Below are positions 42,822-51,188 of a DNA stretch of 51,689 nucleotides, piece by piece. Every line of letters begins with the position of its first letter. The stretch's first letter is position 1. The stretch lies in assembly GCF_009696445.1 (NCBI RefSeq), contig NZ_VULZ01000018.1:1-51689 (forward strand), in the 5' to 3' direction. The translations under genes and the position numbers were made by a program. The notes beneath the pieces were generated by a model. It was given only the letters and a program-made list of their open reading frames with translations, did no database searches and was not told where the DNA came from. Origin of the DNA: Porcincola intestinalis. Its GTDB lineage: Bacteria > Bacillota > Clostridia > Lachnospirales > Lachnospiraceae.

Positions 42822-44099
42822 TCATAATAGAAAGAGTATAGATATAGCAAAAACTGACACGCTAAACAGAACGTAAAGTTTACTTAGCAATTTCCTGTTT
42901 TTAACTGAAAGTGTCATCGTGACTAGCAAATACACACTCAAAAACACCCAGTATAAGATATTGTAATATACTTTTCCTTTAAGTAAAACGGATATTACTA
43001 TAGATATAGCAGTAATATAGAGCCAAGGAAAAAGAGCAAATTGAAAAATTATTTTTTTCTCTTTTACAGGCAAAAACAGTCCATTTGCTTGCTTTTCCAT
43101 AAAGTCAATGATTTGCGACGAAAATTCTCGTATACTAATTTGAGCAATGCTATATATTCCCATAAGAAGCACAAAATATCGAACTTCTTTGATCTCTAGT
43201 ATCGGAAACTCCCAAAAAAATGGAATTGTATATATGGTAAACGATAATGTAAATAGTATGACCCCAATAATAATGGGCGTTCTCCCTGTTCTGCTTATTG
43301 ATATGAACGCTTTCCATATCAGTGGATAATGATCTAGTATCCATGATTTTTTTCTCGTATGTGGTATTTTTCTAACAAGCTTTTCTTTCGAATATTGTTT
43401 AAGTAAAATTACATTATTATTGTTTTGTGCCTCCAATACTTTTTCATAGTACACCATATCATCATTATATTTGTAATAATTTATTTCAAGAAATCTATTG
43501 CAGTAGACAAGTAGTACACTAATAATAATTAAGTTTATAATAATTAAAATGTGCGCTTTCAAACAAAATGCGCTAATCACTCCTCCCGCAAGGGCAGTAA
43601 TACGCAATAAAATAATACATACCTTATTTTCTGAATTGTATATCCCCCATGCAGTTAAAGTTCCGATCATTAGACATAAGGAATAAGAAAAAAAGCAACT
43701 AACAAAAGCCTTTACATGAATAGAACCGCAAGTAATAAAAGATAAAATTGCGGAAAAAATGGTATACTTAATTACTTTTACCACAAATTTAAGTGCAAAT
43801 AATCTTTGGAGTCTGGAATCATCAAAGCAGAAAAGTGTCATGGGTTTTACAATTATTTGTGGTGAGACTCTACCAATATTTTTCTTTAAGCTAAAAAATA
43901 ATAAGATACCCATGCAAATTGCGAAAAATTTTTTATTTAAAGTCGGCTCCGCTGTTATTGATAGATAAAGGGGCCATCCAAATACCCAAAAAGCCCAGAT
44001 AGCCGCTATCAATAACCCAATTAGGGCTGCATAAAGGTTCTTGACTAGGCGAATATTCTCCCTTATCCTATTCAGGAACAGATACTTATACACTTTCAT
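42822..44099 (-). CDS. ABC transporter permease, EcsB-like
   Basis: A 425-residue membrane protein with about ten hydrophobic segments. It starts MKVYKYLFLNRIRENIR with a helix from about residue 22, has a basic cytoplasmic part in the middle (about 215-260, KQYSKEKLVRKIPHTRKK) and five helices at the end. Length, topology and the paired ATPase resemble EcsB of Bacillus, but this match is made by eye. It follows the ATPase gene by 5 bases. Both are AT-rich compared with the rest of the window, a sign of foreign origin. Confidence 0.6.
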   Translation of the reverse strand: MKVYKYLFLNRIRENIRLVKNLYAALIGLLIAAIWAFWVFGWPLYLSITAEPTLNKKFFAICMGILLFFSLKKNIGRVSPQIIVKPMTLFCFDDSRLQRLFALKFVVKVIKYTIFSAILSFITCGSIHVKAFVSCFFSYSLCLMIGTLTAWGIYNSENKVCIILLRITALAGGVISAFCLKAHILIIINLIIISVLLVYCNRFLEINYYKYNDDMVYYEKVLEAQNNNNVILLKQYSKEKLVRKIPHTRKKSWILDHYPLIWKAFISISRTGRTPIIIGVILFTLSFTIYTIPFFWEFPILEIKEVRYFVLLMGIYSIAQISIREFSSQIIDFMEKQANGLFLPVKEKKIIFQFALFPWLYITAISIVISVLLKGKVYYNILYWVFLSVYLLVTMTLSVKNRKLLSKLYVLFSVSVFAISILFLL

Positions 44100-44104
44100 T
44101 GACC

Positions 44105-44824
44105 CTACATCCTCTCCTTGATCAAGCTCAAATATACCTTCTCCAATGTGCTATTAGGGTTTAAATCAAATTTCCTAATAATATCTGATTTCGTGCCATA
44201 CGCAAGTATAGTACCACTATCGAGCATAACATATTTATCACATAAGCCTTCCACCAGATCTAATAAATGCGTTGAAATTAAGACCCCTTTTCCTTGTGCT
44301 TTTTCTTCAAGAAGAAAGCTCTTAAACTCATTTATTTGTTGCGGATCCAACCCATTAAATGGCTCATCTGCAATAAGTAGCTTGTGTGTCCGTAACATTG
44401 AAATAGCAATTAGCATTTTCTGTAAAGTCCCTTTAGAAAGCATACTGGGAATTTTATATAAATGCTCTTCAAGATTCAAACGCCTGATAATTTCATTTAT
44501 ATCTATTTTATTTTCTGGATAAAGCGCCTGTACAAAATTTAGATGCTCTATAAGTGTGAGTTCCTCATAATAAACGGGTTCATCAGGAATGTATGAGATT
44601 TCTAATCCACTTCTTGGTATACTAATTAAATCTTTTCCATCAATGAAAATTTTTCCATGATTTGGCTTTAATCTTTTTACTATATTATAAATAGTGGTAG
44701 TCTTTCCCGCTCCATTGGCACCAATCAGTCCTGTTATTTCACCTCGATTTATTCCAAAATTAATGTCTCTTAGAATCATATTCTGCCCGTACGAAAAAGA
44801 TACATTTCTCAATTCGAGATACAT
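44105..44824 (-). CDS. ABC transporter ATPase, EcsA-like
   Basis: A 239-residue ATPase with Walker A GANGAGKT (about 35-42), Walker B LLIADEPFNGLDP and switch His ISTHL. The signature is LSKGTLQK instead of LSGGQ; a Lys in this place is typical of EcsA-like and some immunity ATPases. YIPDEPVYYEELT is another Ecs-like mark. GGGAGG precedes the ATG, which lies inside the end of the small upstream frame (16-base overlap), so translation is likely coupled. AT-rich. Confidence 0.8.
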   Translation of the reverse strand: MYLELRNVSFSYGQNMILRDINFGINRGEITGLIGANGAGKTTTIYNIVKRLKPNHGKIFIDGKDLISIPRSGLEISYIPDEPVYYEELTLIEHLNFVQALYPENKIDINEIIRRLNLEEHLYKIPSMLSKGTLQKMLIAISMLRTHKLLIADEPFNGLDPQQINEFKSFLLEEKAQGKGVLISTHLLDLVEGLCDKYVMLDSGTILAYGTKSDIIRKFDLNPNSTLEKVYLSLIKERM

Positions 44825-45048
44825 CGATTTTCCTCCCGCTCTTCTTTTTTATTTTCTTTTAAAGCAAACACTATTGACAAAAGCAACAGGTGCCAAAAAT
44901 CTCCATCCATTACGTATGAACAAGTATCTCCAAGGGCATATATATTTTGTAGAACATTTATCAAATTTAGTTCCTTAGTGATTTTTACTAATTTCGTTGC
45001 CGTTCCATTTTCAAACTCATAGCCTTCTAGAAAGGCAGTAAAATTCAT
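44809..45048 (-). CDS. Small protein upstream of EcsAB-like transporter, unknown
   Basis: A 79-residue frame: an N-terminal polar half (MNFTAFLEGYEFENGTATKL), a hydrophobic helix-like part (HLLLLSIVFALKENKK) and a charged end. It overlaps the ATPase start and so is probably a real first gene of the operon. The frame stays open for about 22 codons further upstream, through NGFDESLDPET, up to a stop inside the IS66-type end at 45106. It may therefore be the end of a longer protein cut by that element. No family recognised. Confidence 0.5.
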   Translation of the reverse strand: MNFTAFLEGYEFENGTATKLVKITKELNLINVLQNIYALGDTCSYVMDGDFWHLLLLSIVFALKENKKEEREENRCISN

Positions 45049-45069
45049 AGTTTCTGGATCTAAACTTTC

Positions 45070-45106
45070 ATCAAATCCATTTAGACGCTTATTGTGTACC
45101 GCTCAC
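45070..45106 (+). repeat. IS66-type right terminal repeat, second copy
   Basis: The last 21 bases match the end of the IS66 copies at 496 and 42734 at 18 positions, and CCATT...AGACGC upstream also matches with a small gap. The orientation is the same as at 42734, so its element body would lie to the left, over the ABC transporter genes. No IS66 gene is adjacent. Confidence 0.7.
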
Positions 45107-45439
45107 CTTTGAACAATCACATTTTACCAGAAATCGAGCTCTTTTTTTTGCTCACTTATTAGATGAAAGCAAAAAGCTTGAAAAACAAAGTAACTATGCG
45201 GCTTTCAGCTGCAATCATCGTGTAACGGTGAATAATTCAGGATTAAATATAGTGATAAAAACTATATTTTATCAGTATATTTAATTATTGCATACGGCAG
45301 ATCCCAGTGGCCGCTTTTGCGGCCGTAAGTGACCACGGAGCAGAGCGAGTGGCCGGGTTTATTGAGTTTTGAATTCCGTTATCTCCTATAATGAGAACGC
45401 CCACCTATAGCGGTGGAGATTCTTATTAGGAGGTAGCCT
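45107..45439. other. Intergenic and IS21-like 5' region, no gene
   Basis: The first half is AT-rich without frames. From about 45300 the sequence turns GC-richer with hairpins (GTGGCCGC/GCGGCCGT near 45308-45330; CCACC/GGTGG near 45401-45418) and leads into the IS21-like istA start. TATAAT at 45388-45393 could be a -10 box. The AGTGGCC motifs here recur in the IS21-like end sequence at 51369-51423. Confidence 0.4.
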
Positions 45440-45652
45440 ATGCTAGACTACAGAGACATTCTCAACAAATACTTCGTGATCAAGTTGTCGGTGAGAGAAA
45501 TCAGCCGGCAAACCGGTATGAGCAAGTCCGGGATACAGAAGTTTATCCACGTATTCGAAAAATGCGAAGATCTGGATTTCCCACTCCCGCCCGGGATCAC
45601 AAACGCCGGGATTGCCATGAAGGTGTATGGCAATCCAGACAATGGTGCCTGA
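45440..45652 (+). pseudogene. istA: IS21 IstA N-terminal fragment
   Basis: 70 codons after TAGGAGGT. It reads MLDYRDILNKYFVIKLSVREISRQTGMSKS..., the helix-turn-helix start of an IS21 transposase of a different subtype from the one at 13645, then FPLPPGITNAGIAMKVYG. It stops where the cell-wall hydrolase begins. The rest of the element is missing, so it moved in and was later deleted, leaving only its 5' part. Confidence 0.75.
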
Positions 45653-46817
45653 CCCCTTTGAGAAGCTCTGCATTGACATCTGTAAGCGTAACGGCAAGAA
45701 CAAGCTGATCTGGTTCGGGGACAAGGATAAGACGCTGAGTTATTCTCCGAAGAGCGGGAAGATGATCCTGACGGTTCATAGGTGGTTTGCGAATAAGTCC
45801 TGTCCGGGCAACTGGATGTACGCGAGGATGGGCGATCTGGCTGAAAAGGTGACGAAGGCGCTGCAGGGTTCCTCTGATTCAGGCGGCGGTTCAACTTCAA
45901 AGTGGACTCAGGCATCTGTCCTGAAGGATCTGTCTGAAGCGGATGCGATCAAGAAGGTCGGTGCGCTGTTTACGGCGGATCAGAAGAAGAACGGTATCCT
46001 GGCGTCGGTATCGCTGGCTCAGTTCATTCTGGAATCCGGTTATGGAAAGAGCGAACTGGCTCAGAATGCCAATAATATCTATGGAATGAAGTGCAACCTG
46101 TCCGGGAATACCTGGAGTGGATCCAGCTGGGACGGCGAGAGCAAGTATACGAAGAAGACGCAGGAACAGAATCCTGACGGCAGCATGGTCACGATTACGG
46201 CTGACTTCCGGAAGTATTCCTGCATTGAGAATTTCATTGCTGACCATTCCACTTATCTGCTTGGGGCGAAGAACGGCAGCAAGCTGAGATATGCAGGTCT
46301 GAAGGGATGCACGGATTATAAGAAGGCTGTCCGGATCATCAAGGACGGCGGCTATGCCACAAGCCTGACCTATGTGGAGAAGCTTTGCTCCATCATTGAG
46401 AAGTGGAATCTGACCCAGTGTGACGCGAAGGATTCCGGAGGTGAAGCGGTCAGGTGGTACCGTGTCAGAAAGACATGGGCGGACAGCAAGAGCCAAAAGG
46501 GCGCTTATAAGGTTCTGGCCAATGCGAAGAAGTGCGCGGATCAGAATCCGGGATACAAGGCATTCGACACTGACGGCAAGGTGGTGTATGAGCCGAAGGC
46601 GGCGGAGCCTGCGGTGAAGGTGCCGTTTCTGGTCAGGGTGAAGATTAGTGACCTGAATATCCGGAAGGGACCAGGGACGAACTATGACAGGGTTCAGTTC
46701 TGTCCTCCAGGAGTGTACACGGTGGTTGCCACTTCCAAAGGAGTTGGGGCTTCGCTCTGGGGGAAGCTGAAGAGCGGGATTGGATGGTTGAGCCTGGACT
46801 ATGTTCAGAGGGTCTAA
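45627..46817 (+). pseudogene. Endolysin-like wall hydrolase, N-terminus lost (amidase end + glucosaminidase + SH3)
   Basis: The frame begins in the IS21 fragment (ATG at 45627) and from about 45653 encodes phage-type hydrolase sequence. First is the last 70 residues of an N-acetylmuramoyl-L-alanine amidase (VHRWFANKSCPGNWMYARMGDLA). A complete glucosaminidase domain follows (SLAQFILESGYGKSELAQ...NIYGMK, with the catalytic Glu), then an amidase-linked motif (VRKTWADSKSQKGAYKVLANAKK) and an SH3 wall-binding domain (VKISDLNIRKGPGTNYDRV). The glucosaminidase and SH3 parts could still work if translated. It probably comes from a prophage. Confidence 0.82.
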
Positions 46818-46818
46818 A

Positions 46819-46865
46819 AAATATGGTCGGTGGAGATTGATTTCTCTGCCGGCTATTATTTTTTT
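46819..46865 (+). repeat. 47-bp direct repeat, left copy, also a terminator
   Basis: The core GGTCGGTGGAGA pairs with TCTCTGCCGGCT, forming a 12-bp stem with wobble pairs, followed by ATTATT and a run of Ts. It lies directly after the hydrolase stop codon and is that gene's terminator. The sequence recurs at 50343-50389 with one mismatch. Confidence 0.88.
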
Positions 46866-46881
46866 TCAACAGACTATCTTT

Positions 46882-46910
46882 TTGATGTTTGTTTCCGTTA
46901 TATATATAAA
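46882..46910 (+). promoter_or_regulatory. Sigma-A-type promoter of sigma/ABC operon
   Basis: TTGATG and TATAAA are 17 bases apart, 31 bases before the sigma-factor ATG. It lies just inside the left direct repeat. A TTCAAC/CCGTTA pair nearby is too widely spaced for an ECF promoter. Confidence 0.6.
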
Positions 46911-46940
46911 AGAGTGTTTTGCAAGCGGAAAGGAGGAAAA

Positions 46941-47444
46941 ATGGATGCTGATTGGATTTTAATACACAAGATACGCACTGGCGATGAAGCAGCCATTGAT
47001 GCCTTCGTCCGAAAATATTATCAATCCATTTTGAAATATTGCTTTTATAAAACCTCAGATGAGATGATAGCGGAAGATTTAACACAAGAGACATTTTACC
47101 ATTTTTTTAAATCGTTCTCTACATATAAGCATAAAGGGAAATTGGCTAATTATCTTTATACTATAGCTGGTAATTTATGCAAGGATTACTGGCAAACGGA
47201 GGACAAAATACATTTTGAAGAATTGACGGAGAGTGTTCAGGCTGAGGCCGACAGTGATAATGAGAAAGCGAAAGTCATGGATGCTGTTGAAAGGCTGCCT
47301 AAGGAATTTAAGGATGTGATATTGATGCATTATTTCTATGATATGAAACTACAGGAAATTGCTGCTTCGGAGGGTATCAGCCTTCCGTTAGTAAAGTATC
47401 GTTTGAAGAGAGGAAAAGAGATGCTGAAATCTTTTTTGGGATAG
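46941..47444 (+). CDS. Sigma-70 family (ECF-like) RNA polymerase sigma factor
   Basis: A 167-residue sigma factor from the ATG at 46941 (AAAGGAGG; the longer frame to 46830 covers the promoter). Region 2 (AFVRKYYQSILKYCFYKT...AEDLTQETFYHFFKSF) has the sigma-2 DLTQE motif. Region 4 (AVERLPKEFKDVILMHYFYDMKLQEIAASEGISLPLVKYRLKRGKEML) is a standard helix-turn-helix. It heads a four-gene operon with a membrane protein and an ABC transporter, which it presumably regulates. The membrane protein may control it. Confidence 0.9.
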   Translation: MDADWILIHKIRTGDEAAIDAFVRKYYQSILKYCFYKTSDEMIAEDLTQETFYHFFKSFSTYKHKGKLANYLYTIAGNLCKDYWQTEDKIHFEELTESVQAEADSDNEKAKVMDAVERLPKEFKDVILMHYFYDMKLQEIAASEGISLPLVKYRLKRGKEMLKSFLG

Positions 47445-47455
47445 GAGGACGGAGC

Positions 47456-48217
47456 ATGAATGTAGACAAGCTGTTAGATAACAATTTAAGAAAATCCAGT
47501 CGTATTATTCCAGATGAGAACGCTATCAATAATACGGTAAAAAGAGCAAAAGAAGCCTACTGGATCGGAGAGACAGAAAGATATGTGTCATGGCCAGAGT
47601 TTATTTACCAGCAGATGTTTTATATCAATAAAATGTGGTGGCTTTTTCAAGCAGTTGTCCTTTTGCTTTTGTGGTTATTGCTTAAATATGCAGTAAGTGG
47701 TATGTACGCTGAACGGTGTATGGGCATAACCGCTCCTATTTTTGTTATTTTATTTTTACCTGAATTATGGAAAAACTATAACTATCAGTCTATGGAAATT
47801 GAGTGTGCTGCATTTTATTCATTGCAAAAGGTGATGGCAGCGAGGATGCTGTTGTTTGGAATGATAGACCTTGTTTTGCTTACGGCATTTATGGGCATAG
47901 GCGTTGCATCTACAGAAATCACAATGCGGGAGATGATTATTCAATTTATCCTGCCCATGGTTGTTACTACTTGTATTTGTCTCCGGTTTTTCACCGGACA
48001 TTTTGCAAGAGGAATGGTGCCGTCTATTATAGCCAGCCTGTTTTGGCTTACGTTATGGACATTAGTTGTGCTTCGAGAAGATATATATTCTAAGGTTTCT
48101 ACATCGATATGGATTATTTTGATAATTTTTGCACTGCTCTATATGTTCTATTGCATTTATCGGATTATGAAAGAAACGGGGCAGATGTATACCTATAACA
48201 TGATAGGGGGAATATGA
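47456..48217 (+). CDS. Six-helix membrane protein, possible anti-sigma factor
   Basis: 253 residues. The first 60 are cytoplasmic and charged (NLRKSSRIIPDENAINNTVKRAKEAYW), followed by about six membrane helices (residues 62-82, 90-105, 127-150, 157-178, 187-205, 215-235). It lies 11 bases after the sigma gene with AGGAGGAC and one base before the ATPase. The position and the cytoplasmic N-terminus fit an anti-sigma factor, but no zinc motif or known domain is seen. It could also be a second permease. Confidence 0.65.
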   Translation: MNVDKLLDNNLRKSSRIIPDENAINNTVKRAKEAYWIGETERYVSWPEFIYQQMFYINKMWWLFQAVVLLLLWLLLKYAVSGMYAERCMGITAPIFVILFLPELWKNYNYQSMEIECAAFYSLQKVMAARMLLFGMIDLVLLTAFMGIGVASTEITMREMIIQFILPMVVTTCICLRFFTGHFARGMVPSIIASLFWLTLWTLVVLREDIYSKVSTSIWIILIIFALLYMFYCIYRIMKETGQMYTYNMIGGI

Positions 48218-48218
48218 T

Positions 48219-49109
48219 ATGGGATTAGAAATTATGGATTTAACAAAGGAATTTCATGGGTTTAAGGCAGTAAATCGCGTAAGTTTTTCGTTTGATAATA
48301 ATGGGGTTTACGGATTGTTGGGGGTAAACGGAGCTGGTAAGACAACATTAATGAGGATGATTTGTACATTGATTCATCCGACATCTGGCTCTATTACATA
48401 CGATGGGAAAGACATTTTTGAACTGGATGGGGAGTACAGAAAGATTTTAGGATATTTACCGCAGGAGTTTGGCTTCTATCCGGAGTTTACTGTTGTTGAT
48501 TATCTCAGATATATAGCATCTATCAAGGGGCTTTCCCAGGTTGCTGCCCGAAAAAAGGTGGATTTGGTATTACGACAGGTTGGAATGGAAAAAAGCAAAA
48601 GGATTAAAATGAAAAAGCTATCGGGCGGTATGAAACGAAGGGTTGGAATAGCACAGGCTATTTTAAATGATCCGCAGATCTTGATACTTGATGAACCGAC
48701 AGCTGGATTGGACCCAAACGAGAGAATCAGGTTTAGAAATCTTATAAGTGAGCTTTCACAAAATAGAATCGTGCTTCTTTCTACACATATCATTTCTGAT
48801 ATTGAGAGTGTGGCAAGCAGAGTGTTTTTTATGAAGGACGGTGAAATTACGCTTTCGGGAAGGGTTGAAGAGATACTTGGTACAGTTCCGGCTAAGGTGT
48901 GGATCTGTGAAATGACACCAGAGGAAGCAGATAGAATTCAAAAGCAATATAGTGTTTCAAATCGAAGGCTACATCAAGGGAGTGTGGAGTTAAGAGTTAT
49001 AACGGAAGAGAGGCCTGTGGAGAATGCCAGAGAAGAAAATCTGACACTTGAGGACTTGTTCTTATACGTTTTTGGAGAGAAGGGTGATGATACAAATGGT
49101 GAGATTTGA
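48219..49109 (+). CDS. ABC transporter ATPase of sigma-linked operon
   Basis: A 296-residue exporter ATPase: Walker A GVNGAGKT, Q-loop PQEFGFYPEFT, signature LSGGMKRR, Walker B LLILDEPTAGLDP-like (ILILDEPTAGLDPNER), switch His STH. The last 60 residues form an extra C-terminal domain typical of drug/bacteriocin ATPases (residues 225-290). It overlaps the permease gene by 14 bases. With the permease it likely exports or defends against an unknown compound. Confidence 0.9.
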   Translation: MGLEIMDLTKEFHGFKAVNRVSFSFDNNGVYGLLGVNGAGKTTLMRMICTLIHPTSGSITYDGKDIFELDGEYRKILGYLPQEFGFYPEFTVVDYLRYIASIKGLSQVAARKKVDLVLRQVGMEKSKRIKMKKLSGGMKRRVGIAQAILNDPQILILDEPTAGLDPNERIRFRNLISELSQNRIVLLSTHIISDIESVASRVFFMKDGEITLSGRVEEILGTVPAKVWICEMTPEEADRIQKQYSVSNRRLHQGSVELRVITEERPVENAREENLTLEDLFLYVFGEKGDDTNGEI

Positions 49110-50319
49110 GATAAAGAAAATGCTGTCAAAAACCGGAGGGAAGATAGCATTAGTCATGATTTTCATGATTGTTGTGATTGTTTCTGTTTTTGCTGTAAGA
49201 AGTGTAGATTTTGTTAAATCGGATGGAAGCAGCATTACTGGAATCAGGGCGGCTAAGGAACTTCGATATATGAAAAGCGCTTGGACGGGATATTTGACTG
49301 AGGATGTGTTTGCTGAAGTAATTCGCCTTAATGCAGAAGTCGAAGAAACACCGGAAGCGCAATCTAAAGACTGGCATGAAAGCAATAAAGCTTATGCTAT
49401 GAAACAGGGATATCTTGATATACGTGATATCATCAACAGTGCATTAAGTCCTTTTAGAGAGTATAACTATTACAATATTGACGGCGCTGATCCAGGGGTT
49501 GCTTCAGAAATATATGAAAGACGGATTGCTAATCTTGAAAAATGGCTGGCCTCAGATGAAGCAAAAGACAGATACTCTGAGACAAAAAAACAATTCTTTG
49601 TTGATCAATATAGTGAAATTGAAACCCCCTTGTATTATGAAGACGCGGATGGATGGAAAGCCTTGTTGGAATACTCGAAGACTGTTATCATGTTGACAAT
49701 GCTGATCCTTAGTTTTCTTGTGTGCAATATATTTTCCGGTGAATATCACCTAAAAGCGGATTCGGTATTTTTTTCGTCATTGGAGGGAAGAAGAAAAGGC
49801 GTGAAAGCGAAACTTCTGGCAGGGTTATTGCTGATTTCTATAATATATTGGAGCGTTATTCTTATCTACAGTTTAGTTGTGTTATCTGCTTTAGGAAGTG
49901 GTGGATGGAACTGCCCAATACAAGTAAGCCTTTATGGATGGAAGAGTTTTTATAACATAACATTTTTAGAAAATTATACTTTGACAGTTTTGGGTGGATA
50001 TGTAGGAATTTTGTTTATATTAACCACTGAATTGTTCATATCTGTTATAACGAGATCAGCAGTGGTTTCGATAACGTTTCCTTTTGTATTATTATTTTTG
50101 CCGTCATTTGTGGGAAGCATTAACTCAATTTCCGGAATATTAGGACTGATGCCGGATCAGCTTCTACAGATCAGTGTTGCAGTAAGGTTATTTAATGCGT
50201 ATGAATTTGGAAATACTGTTGTGGGGGCACTACCTATTTTGTTCATGGTGTACTCAATGCTGTTTATGATCTTGATTCCTGTTATTTACAGAGTCTTTCG
50301 AAGGGCGGAAGTGTGTTAG
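49096..50319 (+). CDS. ABC transporter permease of sigma-linked operon
   Basis: 407 residues from the ATG at 49096 (AGAAGGG at 8 bases; the earlier ATG at 49087 is too close to it). One helix near residue 15-33 is followed by a large outside domain of about 145 residues, then five or six helices from 197 on (MLTMLILSFLVCNIFSGEY...). This is the DUF3526/ABC-2-like form with a long first loop. Translation is likely coupled to the ATPase. The stop is 23 bases before the right direct repeat. Confidence 0.82.
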   Translation: MVRFEIKKMLSKTGGKIALVMIFMIVVIVSVFAVRSVDFVKSDGSSITGIRAAKELRYMKSAWTGYLTEDVFAEVIRLNAEVEETPEAQSKDWHESNKAYAMKQGYLDIRDIINSALSPFREYNYYNIDGADPGVASEIYERRIANLEKWLASDEAKDRYSETKKQFFVDQYSEIETPLYYEDADGWKALLEYSKTVIMLTMLILSFLVCNIFSGEYHLKADSVFFSSLEGRRKGVKAKLLAGLLLISIIYWSVILIYSLVVLSALGSGGWNCPIQVSLYGWKSFYNITFLENYTLTVLGGYVGILFILTTELFISVITRSAVVSITFPFVLLFLPSFVGSINSISGILGLMPDQLLQISVAVRLFNAYEFGNTVVGALPILFMVYSMLFMILIPVIYRVFRRAEVC

Positions 50320-50342
50320 ACTCCTTTGGGTAATAACAGCAG

Positions 50343-50389
50343 AAATATGGTCGGTGGAGATTGATTTCTCTGCCGGCCATTATTTTTTT
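50343..50389 (+). repeat. 47-bp direct repeat, right copy, also a terminator
   Basis: Identical to 46819-46865 except for one base in the stem (C for T, which improves pairing), with the same hairpin and T-run. It ends the sigma/ABC operon. Sequence outside the repeat differs on both sides. Confidence 0.88.
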
Positions 50390-50552
50390 GCCTTCAAGGT
50401 TTAAAACTGCGGATTTTCTTTGACTGGGATGTGAGAGGAAGAGCCACATCCGGCAGAGGGAATCTATTTTTTTGTGTTTGAAATAAATTCTGAACTGTGA
50501 TTGTGCATACCACGAGCCTCGTCTCCATTCCCAAGTAGGAGGTAAGGCACCT

Positions 50553-50792
50553 ATGACTATTGAAGAAATGAAAGCCGTTGATATCAGAACGGTAGATCCC
50601 AAGACTCTGGTGGATGTCACTACAATCAAGATCGATGAGAACTTATCTAAGGAAGAACGAGTGGCGGAGTTTTTAAGGCAGGTGAAGAATCCTTACTGTT
50701 TTCGCGTAGGTGATGTGGTTGTAAAGAATGTTTATAGCACTGATGGTGTTACGCTACAGGATCGGTTTGAGCAGTTCGCCAGGACATTGTAA
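50553..50792 (+). CDS. DUF6870-family small protein
   Basis: 79 residues starting after TAGGAGGTAAGG. The sequence MTIEEMKAVDIRTVDPKTLVDV...EFLRQVKNPYCFRVGDVVVK is that of a small protein family (I believe DUF6870) found just ahead of serine recombinases in clostridial integrative elements of the Tn1549/CTn5 kind. Its role is unknown. The recombinase that belongs with it follows at 50931. Confidence 0.75.
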   Translation: MTIEEMKAVDIRTVDPKTLVDVTTIKIDENLSKEERVAEFLRQVKNPYCFRVGDVVVKNVYSTDGVTLQDRFEQFARTL

Positions 50793-50930
50793 GAAGTCCT
50801 TGGACATCGCACCAAGTCAATGATTATGGGTTTAATCTGTGATACTTTGAAAGCGGACTAAGCCGTCATAGGCTTCCTCCTTTTCTGGTTGAGGATTGGG
50901 CTCCAAGAGATCAGAACAGGAGGAATTACA

Positions 50931-51188
50931 ATGACGAAAAACAAAACATATCGTGCAGCCGTGTACCTAAGGCTGTCAAGAGAAGACGGTGATGTTGCTG
51001 ATGGCGGAAAACAGGTCAGCAACAGCATCGCTAATCAAAAAGAACTGGTCATGGACTATCTTAAGTCCCACCCTGAGATCACGGTCGTATCCACCTATAC
51101 GGATGACGGCTTCAGTGGCGTTAATTTCGAGAGACCGGAATTCCAGCGGATGCTCTCTGATATCAGAGCAACAGTGGAGCAACAGTGA
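50931..51188 (+). pseudogene. Serine recombinase N-terminal fragment
   Basis: It starts after AGGAGGAATTAC. About 80 residues of the catalytic domain are present (AAVYLRLSREDGD with the catalytic serine, SNSIANQKELVMDYL, YTDDGFSGVNFERPEFQRMLSDIRA). The homology ends at SDIRA and the frame stops after six foreign codons. In relatives this point is followed by the DLSRFGRNY block. The remainder was replaced by IS-like sequence. It cannot recombine DNA. Confidence 0.88.

Noticed and set aside
42735-42841. Coding remnant after the IS66 end (AIIEKSQKDETQ...)
   Set aside because: It looks protein-like for about 30 codons but is too short to identify and has no start.
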